Assembly: GCF_963082495.1 (NCBI RefSeq)
Contig: NZ_CAUJAN010000003.1
Span: forward strand, 336,055 to 400,054
Direction of reading: 5' to 3'
DNA from: Methanobrevibacter sp. V74
GTDB lineage: Archaea > Methanobacteriota > Methanobacteria > Methanobacteriales > Methanobacteriaceae
Length of the DNA stretch: 64,000 bases
Position numbers and translations under genes: made by a program. The notes under the pieces were generated by a model that saw only the letters and a program-made list of their open reading frames with translations, was not told where the DNA came from and searched no databases. Below, piece after piece: positions 18,101 to 24,725 of the stretch. Numbering within the stretch: the stretch's first letter is position 1; each line of letters begins with the position of its first letter.

Positions 18101-19993
18101 TTTATTACCCATTGAAAAGATAATTTCTTCAAGTTGACTGGCATTTAGTTTTTTCCTAATGTCCCCTCCAGTATCATAGCCTGCCTCATATAATTTGACA
18201 ATTAAATCATATGTGGACTGAGTTACATTCAAGTAGGATGCACCAATTTCTGCTTTACCAGGAGGATAATTATACAATACAATAGCTATAGTTTTATCAG
18301 AGTTATTTAAATCTTTTAAATCCGCCCAACCACAGCTTAATTTTACCATTTTATCTACACCGGATTGAATAACATGAGTTTTTCCGGCGCCATCTACATA
18401 TGATAAGATTACAGGACCAAAAACCCCTTCAAAACTTGGATAGGTAACGGCATAAGTCCATTCAACTTGAGGACCCAATTCAGAGTTATAACTGTATTCA
18501 GATATTTCATTAACACCTTTTAAAACTGATAAATCGATTTCGGATAAATCTGATTCCGCTGAACCATTTGCATAACTTAAAGACCAACTATATAATGAAG
18601 TTACTGATGAGATGCCAATTTTAGAACACTTTACAATTCTATTTAGAATTGAAGAAGCAGAAGGATTTGTACTTGTTTTAAATAAATTAAAAGCAGGCCT
18701 ACCGCTTTCCTGATAACCTCTAATTAGAGCATCAACAACATCTCCACCACAATAGTAAGTGACAATAGCTATAAATTTTTGATTATAAGATATATTATTC
18801 TTAAAATCTTTTTCGAATTTACTGAATAACTCTTTTGGATCCAAAGTAGTTTCAACCCAGTTTTCATAGTTTTCTTTCATCCAATTCAAACTACCATCTG
18901 AAGTTTTAGTATAACCAGGATTTGTTGTAATCCACTTATTAATTAAGCTTGGTTCCGGTACAAGTGTATACCTTCCTAAATCAGGATGATAAAAACCGCA
19001 TTCCGGACTCATTAAAGGAAGTCCATTATCATTTAAAGTAGGATTAGAATATTTTGATGGTTCGATTAAATGACGAACATACTTGAAATAATTATCCATA
19101 TTACTTATTAAAACTTCAGAATCCTTTATATCCTCTGATTGGAAATATGACCCAATATATGTATTTTCAATAGTATCATAAGTATTATTAGATTCACTTG
19201 CTCCAATTATATGCAAACCAGTTGCATTTAGGATTTCTTGTGAATAAACACCAAATGTATAAGCAACCCTATAATTTTTATTCGCAGGAGAATTAGCTAA
19301 TAACTGTTTAAGATAGGATGCTGTAAATTTATTATATGCGGAATTTTCAGCAAACATATCAATATGAATATAATTAGCATATCCAGCTAACCATGCCCTT
19401 GATTCATCAAAATTAGTAGTACTAATATATGCAATACGCCTGGACATATTCATCAACAGGTCCACTTTCTCATTATGAGAGGAATAATCTACCAATAACA
19501 ATATGTCGGGAACAAACATTACATCATCCATATCAAGAGTTCCACTATACTTAGTAAAATCAACATTAAATATCTTAAAAGATTTATAAGTTGAATAAGA
19601 AAATTCTAAATTATACTTTAATGAACCTAATCCAGTAAATGATACAATACCATCTTTATTTGTAGTTTTAGTAGAAATCAAGTTATTTGAAGAATCAAAT
19701 AATTTAACCGTTGCTCCACCTAACTTAATACCATCCTCCGTCCATGTTTTGCCAGTTTCATTATAAGAATCATAAACGTGAACATTAATTGTATTACTTG
19801 CCCCCAATATTTCCGCACCTGATTGAGAAGCCTGGACATCGCCAACATTCGAATACAATGTTGTTTCTTCTAACTCACATGGAGTACTCACCACATCAGA
19901 TATTGTTTCATTATCTCCTGCAAAAACACTGCCTACAGAAAATACAAGCAATATTGAAATAATTAATGCGAATAACAATCTATTATCTATAAT
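15137..19993 (-). CDS. Exported, membrane-anchored CobN-like (cobaltochelatase large-subunit family) protein
   Basis: About 1,618 aa. The preferred start is ATT at 19993, 5-6 nt behind GGGGGTGA on the minus strand. GTG 20002 and TTG 20017 are also in frame but overlap or precede that site. A signal peptide follows (NRLLFALIISILLVFSVGSVFA/GD), then a CNA-B-like beta domain (residues ~60-130). The remaining ~1,300 residues are CobN/BchH/ChlH-like, with HGTLEWLPG near residue 762, RPRIDVFAS, and a Cys/His cluster CCHHTC near 1443. A Ser/Asp-rich stalk, YEVSEKS, one membrane helix (FVIVAVIILIAIFLVGYW) and an acidic tail end it. Cytoplasmic CobN inserts cobalt into a corrin ring using ATP-driven partners, none of which is in the window. 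Here the core would face outside, where ATP is absent, so binding or transfer of a tetrapyrrole or metal is more likely than classical chelation. Confidence 0.85.
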   Translation of the reverse strand: MIDNRLLFALIISILLVFSVGSVFAGDNETISDVVSTPCELEETTLYSNVGDVQASQSGAEILGASNTINVHVYDSYNETGKTWTEDGIKLGGATVKLFDSSNNLISTKTTNKDGIVSFTGLGSLKYNLEFSYSTYKSFKIFNVDFTKYSGTLDMDDVMFVPDILLLVDYSSHNEKVDLLMNMSRRIAYISTTNFDESRAWLAGYANYIHIDMFAENSAYNKFTASYLKQLLANSPANKNYRVAYTFGVYSQEILNATGLHIIGASESNNTYDTIENTYIGSYFQSEDIKDSEVLISNMDNYFKYVRHLIEPSKYSNPTLNDNGLPLMSPECGFYHPDLGRYTLVPEPSLINKWITTNPGYTKTSDGSLNWMKENYENWVETTLDPKELFSKFEKDFKNNISYNQKFIAIVTYYCGGDVVDALIRGYQESGRPAFNLFKTSTNPSASSILNRIVKCSKIGISSVTSLYSWSLSYANGSAESDLSEIDLSVLKGVNEISEYSYNSELGPQVEWTYAVTYPSFEGVFGPVILSYVDGAGKTHVIQSGVDKMVKLSCGWADLKDLNNSDKTIAIVLYNYPPGKAEIGASYLNVTQSTYDLIVKLYEAGYDTGGDIRKKLNASQLEEIIFSMGNKGSWAYGLLKDYVENNYGSLVEHNQLISTKVFRNLIKDIPTNLIKNMTDYWGSGLGPSMVYNGANEQYMVVPGIWFGKVFITFQPSRGWEELKTIENYHDLTLPPTQYYVSFYKWLDKIAKVNAIVNMGTHGTLEWLPGTNLGAVAGDWTFELTLNPTLYPYIVSNPGEAMVARDRIAALLITHMTPAMVSSGLYGNYTVLNNYITYYKDQVNLNVSSNAEEYKQKIIKLAPSLGFRKFIESNETFQKWMDDLHLYLEDMEDDFITYGLHSLGKILTGNELIEEVITITTSQTKIYNQIMEFLYPEFKGLNFNEDISGSLNYLVQANVIKQFLRNFITDLVNGSSIEDLTVKYNIVKNSALYNSTLYAEQVIIKIQNNNEWNAILTALRGGYVSSGLFADPSYGDSIPTGHDGYASDPTRMPSESAYQSAVKIVDLLLSQYYEKHGRWPELTSLILWGTEISRTEGIGIAEFLYFLGCKPVWESNGKVTGVEKLPLSSLTVKLSNGTVVNRPRIDVFASIVTSNKDWLSWMLQAVKLAAFAEGENEANNFVKKHYAENPSLDRLFGLPGNVLEGTGMSTLIPNTADWNKSTLNQFAMDVYLSRVSYSWTLDEKGNIVITNQKANFIYLLNKTELITQNFDSTWRLLDSDDYYDWFGGLYNAATILRLQSGQSRPDTAFVDIRNKNKYVARTYEDEVEFEIRSMLLNPKYYAPLINGGGTGMNSYASRIQNMFGGLTISNGKLEKELGNQLAGTLLGMKGSINGATTSAGYQTSLAWMVYLANQGTWAADKSTVQKLADEYMRQVIKYGVACCHHTCKNLAFNSKIIQQSSLTSAQKQKFAEILAHATNTDPLYQMVDEKSNGANSDHKGSNNGKTGKDDSNAKKLVNKTSDDASSNRNGGKTAFGIDASQSGDAKTTAESQSSQSSSSDASSGDSGANAYEVSEKSAAKSASAVESSMPIFVIVAVIILIAIFLVGYWRNDEDEDDDY

Positions 19994-20192
19994 CGTTTTC
20001 ACCCCCTTTATGCCCAATTAGAAACATAGCAAAAAAAATTTACTATAATCTTAAGTTTAATTTGAAAATATATAAAACTAACTAAAATCAAAACAATATA
20101 TGGAAAAATAAAACGAATTGTACACAAATAAGATACATTTAAATATTACATTGACCTAATAAGAAACACTAACATTATATGAGGTGACATTA

Positions 20193-21026
20193 ATGCGCAA
20201 AATAATGATTTTACTAGCTATAATCATTGTTGGAATGCTCATTCCAGCAGGATTTTCAACAAGCGATACGCAAGCAGTAATAACCTATGGGGAAACAACC
20301 CACCACAATGCCGGCTATAAAAATATTGTTGATACTTTCTTTGTAAAACAGTCCGGTGTGGATTTACACGGTGTTGATTCCAAAATAATCACTGCAAATA
20401 ATGTAAATAAGATTTCACGTGACATTACAGGTAAAACTTATTCATCTAACCAAATATATTCTTCAGCACTGGTGGATTTAAACGAAAATGATGATTTAGA
20501 AGTTAGTGTAGACAAATCAAAAATTACTACAATAACAGGCAATATGTATCTTTCTGCACTTAAATCAGCAGGAATTAGAGCAGGACACGTATATGTAACC
20601 AGTCCAGTAACTGCAACTGGAGAATCTGCTCTTGCAGGAATTATGAATTCCTATGAAGCGGCAACTGATACTAAAATTCCTGACAATATAAAAGAAGCAG
20701 CCAATAATGAGATTTATACCCAGGCAGAAATCGTTGAAAACTCGGATGTTAATGCTGATGAGTTATCCAAATTGGTTGATGATGTAAAAGAAGAAGTGGT
20801 GGAAAACAATATTACCGACCACCAAACTATTGTAAACATTATCAATAATTACACTGTTATAAACAACATCAACATTACAAACAGTGATATTGAAAACCTT
20901 GCAGAAAGTATTGAACAAATACAAAACGTTCAAGGGGATGTAAACACCTATCAAACTGAAGTATCAAATGTCTTAAACAACACTACTGATAGTACAGCAG
21001 GCGGATTATTTGGATTATTCAATTAA
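20193..21026 (+). CDS. DUF1002-family exported protein
   Basis: A 277-aa protein starting at ATG 20193, with GAGGTGA 5 nt upstream; an in-frame GTG at 20184 lies inside that site. The N-terminus is a signal peptide or anchor (MRKIMILLAIIIVGMLIPAG). The body matches the DUF1002 pattern I know from Firmicutes (VITYGETTHHN, NVNKISRDITGKTYSS, and AGHVYVTSPVTATGESALAG). The C-terminal part is rich in Asn/Ile (INNYTVINNINIT) and may be coiled. Function is unknown. It lies divergent from the CobN-like gene and its stop overlaps the convergent 112-aa gene. The family's usual distribution suggests transfer from Firmicutes sharing the gut habitat. Confidence 0.75.
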   Translation: MRKIMILLAIIIVGMLIPAGFSTSDTQAVITYGETTHHNAGYKNIVDTFFVKQSGVDLHGVDSKIITANNVNKISRDITGKTYSSNQIYSSALVDLNENDDLEVSVDKSKITTITGNMYLSALKSAGIRAGHVYVTSPVTATGESALAGIMNSYEAATDTKIPDNIKEAANNEIYTQAEIVENSDVNADELSKLVDDVKEEVVENNITDHQTIVNIINNYTVINNINITNSDIENLAESIEQIQNVQGDVNTYQTEVSNVLNNTTDSTAGGLFGLFN

Positions 21027-21361
21027 TCCGAATCTCTTTTTAATTTTTCTATTTCTCCAAGATTCAAGATAATGAAATTTTTATATTTTGGATTGGCCAA
21101 TATCTTATATTGCTTTTTCCCAGATTTAGCATATGCTTCATTCATTAAATCTTGTAGGACATCAACATCAGAAGTTAATATAAGATCTAATTTTATCATT
21201 TCTTCATCACTTAATGACTCTAAAAATGATCGGATAGTTGATTTAAATTTTAATACAATGTTTGAATTTTTACGTGCCATCATTTCCAATACAAATGAAG
21301 GTGCAATTGTGAATAAATGTCCGTATTCTTTTATATCTTCATATGAAAGTTCCTCAGCCAT
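21023..21361 (-). CDS. Conserved hypothetical protein, 112 aa
   Basis: A small soluble, probably all-helical protein (MAEELSYEDIKEYGHLF..., SFLESLSDEEMIKLDLIL, ending EIEKLKRDSD). There is no signal peptide, membrane segment or metal motif, and I do not recognise the family. Its stop overlaps that of the convergent DUF1002 gene by 4 bp, so the 3' ends are tightly packed. The frame is clean with ordinary codon use, which supports a real gene. Confidence 0.6.
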   Translation of the reverse strand: MAEELSYEDIKEYGHLFTIAPSFVLEMMARKNSNIVLKFKSTIRSFLESLSDEEMIKLDLILTSDVDVLQDLMNEAYAKSGKKQYKILANPKYKNFIILNLGEIEKLKRDSD

Positions 21362-21531
21362 AATATCGCCATTACTTATAATATATTTCTAACATTATTA
21401 AATTTTATGAGTATGTAAGATTTTATAGGACTCCTACATGATTATTTTTAAAGTTGAAATTACATTTCAGTGAAAATTCATTTAATTTAAAAAATATTGG
21501 TTTAAATAGTAAATTACTTAAACACGCCAGA

Positions 21532-21718
21532 TTATTTATCAATATAAGGATGCTGCTTTCTTTTAGCAATACAAACAACATCTATCGAAGCAATATCTCA
21601 TATTCACATATTTCTAAAACCGAGTATAATTTTTTATAGCATTTGAAGATAAACCTCTTAGTTTAACTAACTTTCTTAACCGAACATCATCTTTTGAAAA
21701 TTTGGTTTTAGTCGTCAT
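21532..21718 (-). pseudogene. Degenerate integrase N-terminus (copy 1)
   Basis: From the ATG at 21718 the minus strand reads MTTKTKFSKDDVRLRKLV, KLRGLSSNAIKNY, then a stop. After a frame change it continues IDVVCIAKRKQHPYIDK, also followed by a stop. Both parts match the integrase fragment at 22955-23173 (MTTKTKFSEEDIRLNRMV, DIVRIGKREQKPFL). It is the start of a tyrosine-recombinase-type integrase (SAM-like core-binding domain) with frameshifts and no catalytic domain. It sits next to a 33-bp repeat in the same arrangement as copy 2 next to rnpB. Confidence 0.65.
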
Positions 21719-21744
21719 GATTAATAATATGCAAATTACCACCA

Positions 21745-21777
21745 TTTGGTAACCCACATAATTACATGGCATGTTAA
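21745..21777. repeat. Distal 33-bp attachment-type direct repeat
   Basis: This is identical over 33 bp to 23204-23236. On the minus strand it begins TTAACATGCC, the same sequence that forms the 3' strand of helix P1 of RNase P RNA, and ends GTGGGTTACCAAA. A duplicated 3' end of an RNA gene flanking an integrase and cargo is the normal signature of att sites. Confidence 0.7.
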
Positions 21778-21807
21778 GAATAAGCTACATAAAATTATGT
21801 GGGTTAC
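21749..21807. repeat. Inverted repeat beside the distal attachment site
   Basis: GTAACCCACATAATT at 21749-21763 is exactly complementary to AATTATGTGGGTTAC at 21793-21807, separated by 29 bp. The repeated GTGGGTTAC word also ends CR-V of RNase P RNA. These may be arm-type sites for the recombinase. Confidence 0.6.
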
Positions 21808-21855
21808 TAACTAAAAATAGAGCAAAACTACAACGAATTTCAACAAAAAACATAC

Positions 21856-22230
21856 TCATATAAATCTATTTGTTTCTTTTAAAAATTCTTCAGCTTCAAC
21901 TATTCTTTTTTTAGCTAACTTTTGACCAATATCATCAATAGCATCATAATCAGCATTTTCCCTATCTGATTGGGCATTAGCCAGATATTTGTAAACATTA
22001 TACTTAAAATCATCTTCTTTAACATATTTTAAACTAAATAATTGAATTAAACCCTGATGAGATTTTGGAATTTTACAATTCTTTTTAAGTAACAATGCCT
22101 TAGCACATAAAAACATACAGTAATAAGATAATGAAACAGAATCAGCATAACCTTCAATTTCAAATAAAGCTTTGCTATGTTTTAATTTAGTTTCAGCTTT
22201 AGTAATAAACGCAATAATTTCTTCATCCAA
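21856..22230 (-). CDS. HEPN-domain protein of a HEPN/MNT pair
   Basis: A 124-aa all-helical HEPN protein (LKHSKALFEIEGYADSVS, YYCMFLCAKALLLK, and the C-terminal QSDRENADYDAIDD). In HEPN/MNT toxin-antitoxin pairs the HEPN partner is usually an RNase toxin restrained by the nucleotidyltransferase. I do not see a clear R-x4-6-H catalytic motif; the usual site reads RENADYDAIDD. It starts at TTG 22230, six bases behind AAGGTG, and overlaps the MNT stop by 8 bp, so the two are translationally coupled. It is cargo of the rnpB-associated island. Confidence 0.8.
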   Translation of the reverse strand: MDEEIIAFITKAETKLKHSKALFEIEGYADSVSLSYYCMFLCAKALLLKKNCKIPKSHQGLIQLFSLKYVKEDDFKYNVYKYLANAQSDRENADYDAIDDIGQKLAKKRIVEAEEFLKETNRFI

Positions 22231-22528
22231 TTACAACACCTTCTCTTAAAACATTAGTTAAAAATGAATAAGATTTAGTTTTATTAAAGTGTTCTTCGCT
22301 CATTACATGAGCTGAAATAAGTTCTCCTTTATCATACATAATCCATGCAACAGCATCTGCTATTTTATCATCAATCTCCATATGATGATTGGATATGATT
22401 AAAATATCTATATCTGACTCCTCAGTATCATCACCACGAGCAACAGAACCAAACAACATAATTGATTTAACATAATCTGATTTGATAGTATTTGCAAATT
22501 CTTTAGCTATTTCAATTCTATCATTCAT
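22223..22528 (-). CDS. MNT minimal nucleotidyltransferase (antitoxin-type)
   Basis: A 101-aa protein with the polymerase-beta nucleotidyltransferase signature (LFGSVARGD, then SDIDILI), so the active-site Gly-Ser and Asp residues are present. MNT proteins can inactivate their HEPN partner by adding nucleotides to a tyrosine; a Tyr lies in the partner's RENADYD region. I start it at ATG 22528, with AGGTGA 5 nt upstream, rather than the GTG inside that site. It is the first gene of the pair. Confidence 0.85.
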   Translation of the reverse strand: MNDRIEIAKEFANTIKSDYVKSIMLFGSVARGDDTEESDIDILIISNHHMEIDDKIADAVAWIMYDKGELISAHVMSEEHFNKTKSYSFLTNVLREGVVIG

Positions 22529-22760
22529 AATAATCACCTAAGATAAGTAATATAATATTTAATATCAAACTTCCCCATAATAAATATTTGCAAAATAATG
22601 ATATTATCTACAATTATTACAACTACCACAAGATAATTAATACAAACATGAATAATTTTATCAATACTCATCACTACTTCTTAAACCAGTTGTCACGAAA
22701 AAGGAAATGATATCTTTATCCCTAATACTTTTACAAAATGACATTGCCATCTACTTCTCT

Positions 22761-23173
22761 CTATGAAATTATATATTCATCACGAATTCTATCTCTTTGA
22801 ATAACAATATCAATAGGTTTTGGTTTTTCTATATCATACTCTCCCAATAAAGCTCTAAAAGTATCCAATTTAAGTTTTAATGTAGTGTTGGATAAATTTT
22901 TACTTTCTAAATAATCATGGTATTTGAATTGATATTCAGTAACAGACCTATCTTCTAGCTCCAATATTTTATATTACCCAGTTTCCTTACTAAAAATGGT
23001 TTCTGTTCCCTTTTACCAATACGAACAATATCAGATGGATTTACTTCAAATAAATTAAATATTTCATTAAAAACAGTGTCATAATTCTTTATAGCATTTT
23101 TAGTTAAACCTCTTCGTTTAACCATCCTATTTAATCTAATATCTTCTTCAGAAAATTTGGTTTTGGTTGTCAT
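22761..23173 (-). pseudogene. Frameshifted, truncated integrase (copy 2)
   Basis: Two overlapping frames form one broken gene. The first (23173-22955) reads MTTKTKFSEEDIRLNRMV to FLVRKLGNIK; the second (22964-22761) continues LELEDRSVTEYQFKYHDYLE to RIRDEYIIS. The frame changes by one base near 22960. The content matches the N-terminal helical domain of tyrosine recombinases (YDTVFNEIFNLF, SNTTLKLKLDTFRALL). The R-H-R-Y catalytic domain is absent, so the element cannot move by itself. It lies 31 bp from the proximal 33-bp repeat. Confidence 0.65.
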
Positions 23174-23203
23174 TTAATAATATGCAGATTACCATCATAA
23201 ATG

Positions 23204-23236
23204 TTTGGTAACCCACATAATTACATGGCATGTTAA
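23204..23236. repeat. Proximal 33-bp attachment-type direct repeat at the rnpB 3' end
   Basis: This is identical to 21745-21777. It overlaps the last ten bases of rnpB (the P1 3' strand, 23227-23236). It contains the near-palindrome ACATGGCATGT and a GTAACCCACAT word; a further GTAACCCACAT lies 16 bp inside rnpB (23239-23249). Confidence 0.7.
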
Positions 23237-23511
23237 TAGTAACCCACATTCTGTTTTTACAGCATTCATCTTAGCGAACTACCTTGCCTACACAAACGAT
23301 TATCGGCAACTTTGTTCTTGCATCCTATGGAATGGCCGTTTCACCGCTTCTTTTAATGTCCTCAAGCAATATCATAGTCAACCATTAAAAGTCGTGTCGT
23401 TTCTGCTCCAGAGTCATACTTCTCAGTATACGTTTTTCAACGCCATAGATTTTGTTTGATGTGCGGAGTTTCCTTAGTTTACGAAAAACCAGTAGCTGTC
23501 TTTAACTTGCC
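23227..23511 (-). ncRNA. rnpB: RNase P RNA
   Basis: This is the catalytic RNA of tRNA 5' processing. On the minus strand, 5' GGCAAGTTAA (23511-23502) pairs with 3' TTAACATGCC (23236-23227) at 9 of 10 positions, giving helix P1 and a 285-nt length. CR-I reads AAGGAAACTCCGC and CR-V reads ACAGAATGTGGGTTAC. They pair as P4 (AACUCC with GGGUU), leaving the universal bulged U. GGTGAAACGG and CAGAAACG blocks are also present. The stretch is visibly richer in G+C than its surroundings. It starts 22 nt after initiator tRNA-Met and probably shares its promoter. The assignment rests on motifs and helices read by eye. Confidence 0.85.
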
Positions 23512-23533
23512 AGAAAAAATTTTGATTAAAAAG

Positions 23534-23608
23534 TAGCAGGGCCTAGATTTGAACTAGGGATCTCGGGGTTATGAGCCCCGCGGGTTCACCAGACTACCCC
23601 ACCCTGCT
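23534..23608 (-). tRNA. Initiator tRNA-Met (CAT)
   Basis: A 75-nt cloverleaf: acceptor AGCAGGG / CCCTGCT with discriminator A, anticodon loop CTCATAA, T-arm CCTAG TTCAAAT CTAGG. The A1-U72 pair and three G-C pairs closing the anticodon loop (GGG/CCC) mark the archaeal initiator. CCA is not encoded. rnpB follows directly downstream. Confidence 0.95.
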
Positions 23609-23653
23609 ATATACAGAAATAGTCTAATAACTATAATTAATTATGTAATAGGT

Positions 23654-23670
23654 ATTATATAAAGCTTTCG
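23654..23670 (-). promoter_or_regulatory. Strong BRE/TATA promoter for tRNA-Met and rnpB
   Basis: On the minus strand CGAAAGCTTTATATAAT is a near-ideal archaeal BRE plus TATA box, centred about 50 bp upstream of the mature tRNA 5' end. No other such promoter is visible before rnpB. Confidence 0.7.
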
Positions 23671-23699
23671 TAAAAATGGAAAAAATCAAAGAAAATATA

Positions 23700-24212
23700 T
23701 TAATTATTTTCTAATGATTCAATTCTTTTATCTAAATCATCCAACTTTTCTTCAGTGATTTTTTTGAATTCCTCAGATGATTTTTTAAATTCCTTATAAT
23801 CCTTATCCAAATCATCTACACTATCAGCAGTTTCATTGAATTTCTTCTCCAAATCCACTAAATCATCAGTAGTTGCTAAAGACCAATCTTTAATTAATTC
23901 ATCACTTTTAGCATCAAGAAATGCATCAAGTTTATTAGAAAATCCATCAGTGTTTAATCCGGACATGTCAATGTCACTTAATTTGACTTTGATTCTTTTA
24001 GTCATGGATTCTTCTTTATCTGGAGAAACTGCATTTTCAGATAAATCAGCAGGATTGCCTCCTAAAACTTCCTCCATATGTGCATCTGCACTTGATGGCA
24101 CATAATCCCTCAATTTATTCAAGGCAGAAGGATTATTTAATAAATAATAGTAAACTAAAATTGCAATAGCAAGTATTAAAATTATAACCGCAATCGCTTC
24201 AGTAACATCCAT
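23700..24212 (-). CDS. Membrane-anchored coiled-coil protein, 170 aa
   Basis: One N-terminal membrane helix (IAVIILILAIAILVYYYLL) is followed by a soluble, charged region. The last ~70 residues form a likely coiled coil (VDLEKKFNETADSVDDLDKD, EEKLDDLDKRIESLENN). I do not recognise a family. It lies 8 bp downstream of another small protein of the same design (24221-24628), so the two are probably co-transcribed and may interact through their coils. The topology suggests a cytoplasmic coil tethered to the membrane. Confidence 0.65.
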   Translation of the reverse strand: MDVTEAIAVIILILAIAILVYYYLLNNPSALNKLRDYVPSSADAHMEEVLGGNPADLSENAVSPDKEESMTKRIKVKLSDIDMSGLNTDGFSNKLDAFLDAKSDELIKDWSLATTDDLVDLEKKFNETADSVDDLDKDYKEFKKSSEEFKKITEEKLDDLDKRIESLENN

Positions 24213-24220
24213 ATTTACAC

Positions 24221-24628
24221 CTATTTATTCATTTTTTTAAGTTTAGCTTCTTTTTGCTCGATTTCTTTAAGCATTTTTTCCAATTTTCTTTGTTCAGTTT
24301 CAGCTTCGAGTCTAGCTAATCTTTCATTAATTTCAGAATGAAGATAACCAACACGACTTCTAGCTTCAGTGGTTGATTGTCTAATAGCTGAAAGACTGTC
24401 CTGTTGCTCTTGCGGTAATGGAATAGGATTATCCATTAATCTTTTAGATTCAATATCTTTTTCCACCATGGACATTTTTTTAAGTTCAATTTCTTTTTCA
24501 AGCATTAAAATTGAATTTTTAGATTGTGAAATACTTTTCCATTGGAAAACGATGATAATTAATACAATAGCAACAATAACCAAAATTATTAATAAAAAAA
24601 TTTGGTCTGGAATTGTAGGAATATCCAT
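24221..24628 (-). CDS. Membrane-anchored coiled-coil protein, 135 aa
   Basis: An N-terminal membrane helix (IFLLIILVIVAIVLIIIVF) is followed by a long Lys/Glu-rich helix with heptad character (MLEKEIELKKMSMVEKDIES; ERLARLEAETEQRKLEKM) that should form a coiled coil. GGAGGTTT precedes the ATG. It is first of a two-gene unit with the 170-aa protein and divergent from methionine aminopeptidase. No family is recognised; a scaffolding or envelope role is a guess. Confidence 0.65.
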   Translation of the reverse strand: MDIPTIPDQIFLLIILVIVAIVLIIIVFQWKSISQSKNSILMLEKEIELKKMSMVEKDIESKRLMDNPIPLPQEQQDSLSAIRQSTTEARSRVGYLHSEINERLARLEAETEQRKLEKMLKEIEQKEAKLKKMNK

Positions 24629-24725
24629 TTTTTAAACCTCCAATTTATATATAAATTGTAATACAAAATATTATATAAACTTTATCAATTAAATATTTAA
24701 TTGATTAAACAGAAGGTAAAAATTT

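Noticed and set aside
15137-19993. Standard cytoplasmic cobaltochelatase for B12 synthesis
   Set aside because: The signal peptide, Ser/Asp stalk and C-terminal membrane helix place the core outside, and there are no CobS/CobT or ChlI/ChlD partners nearby.
23205-23459. Plus-strand open frame of 84 codons
   Set aside because: It lies antisense over the RNase P RNA gene. The conserved RNA motifs on the minus strand explain the sequence, and the peptide has no recognisable features.
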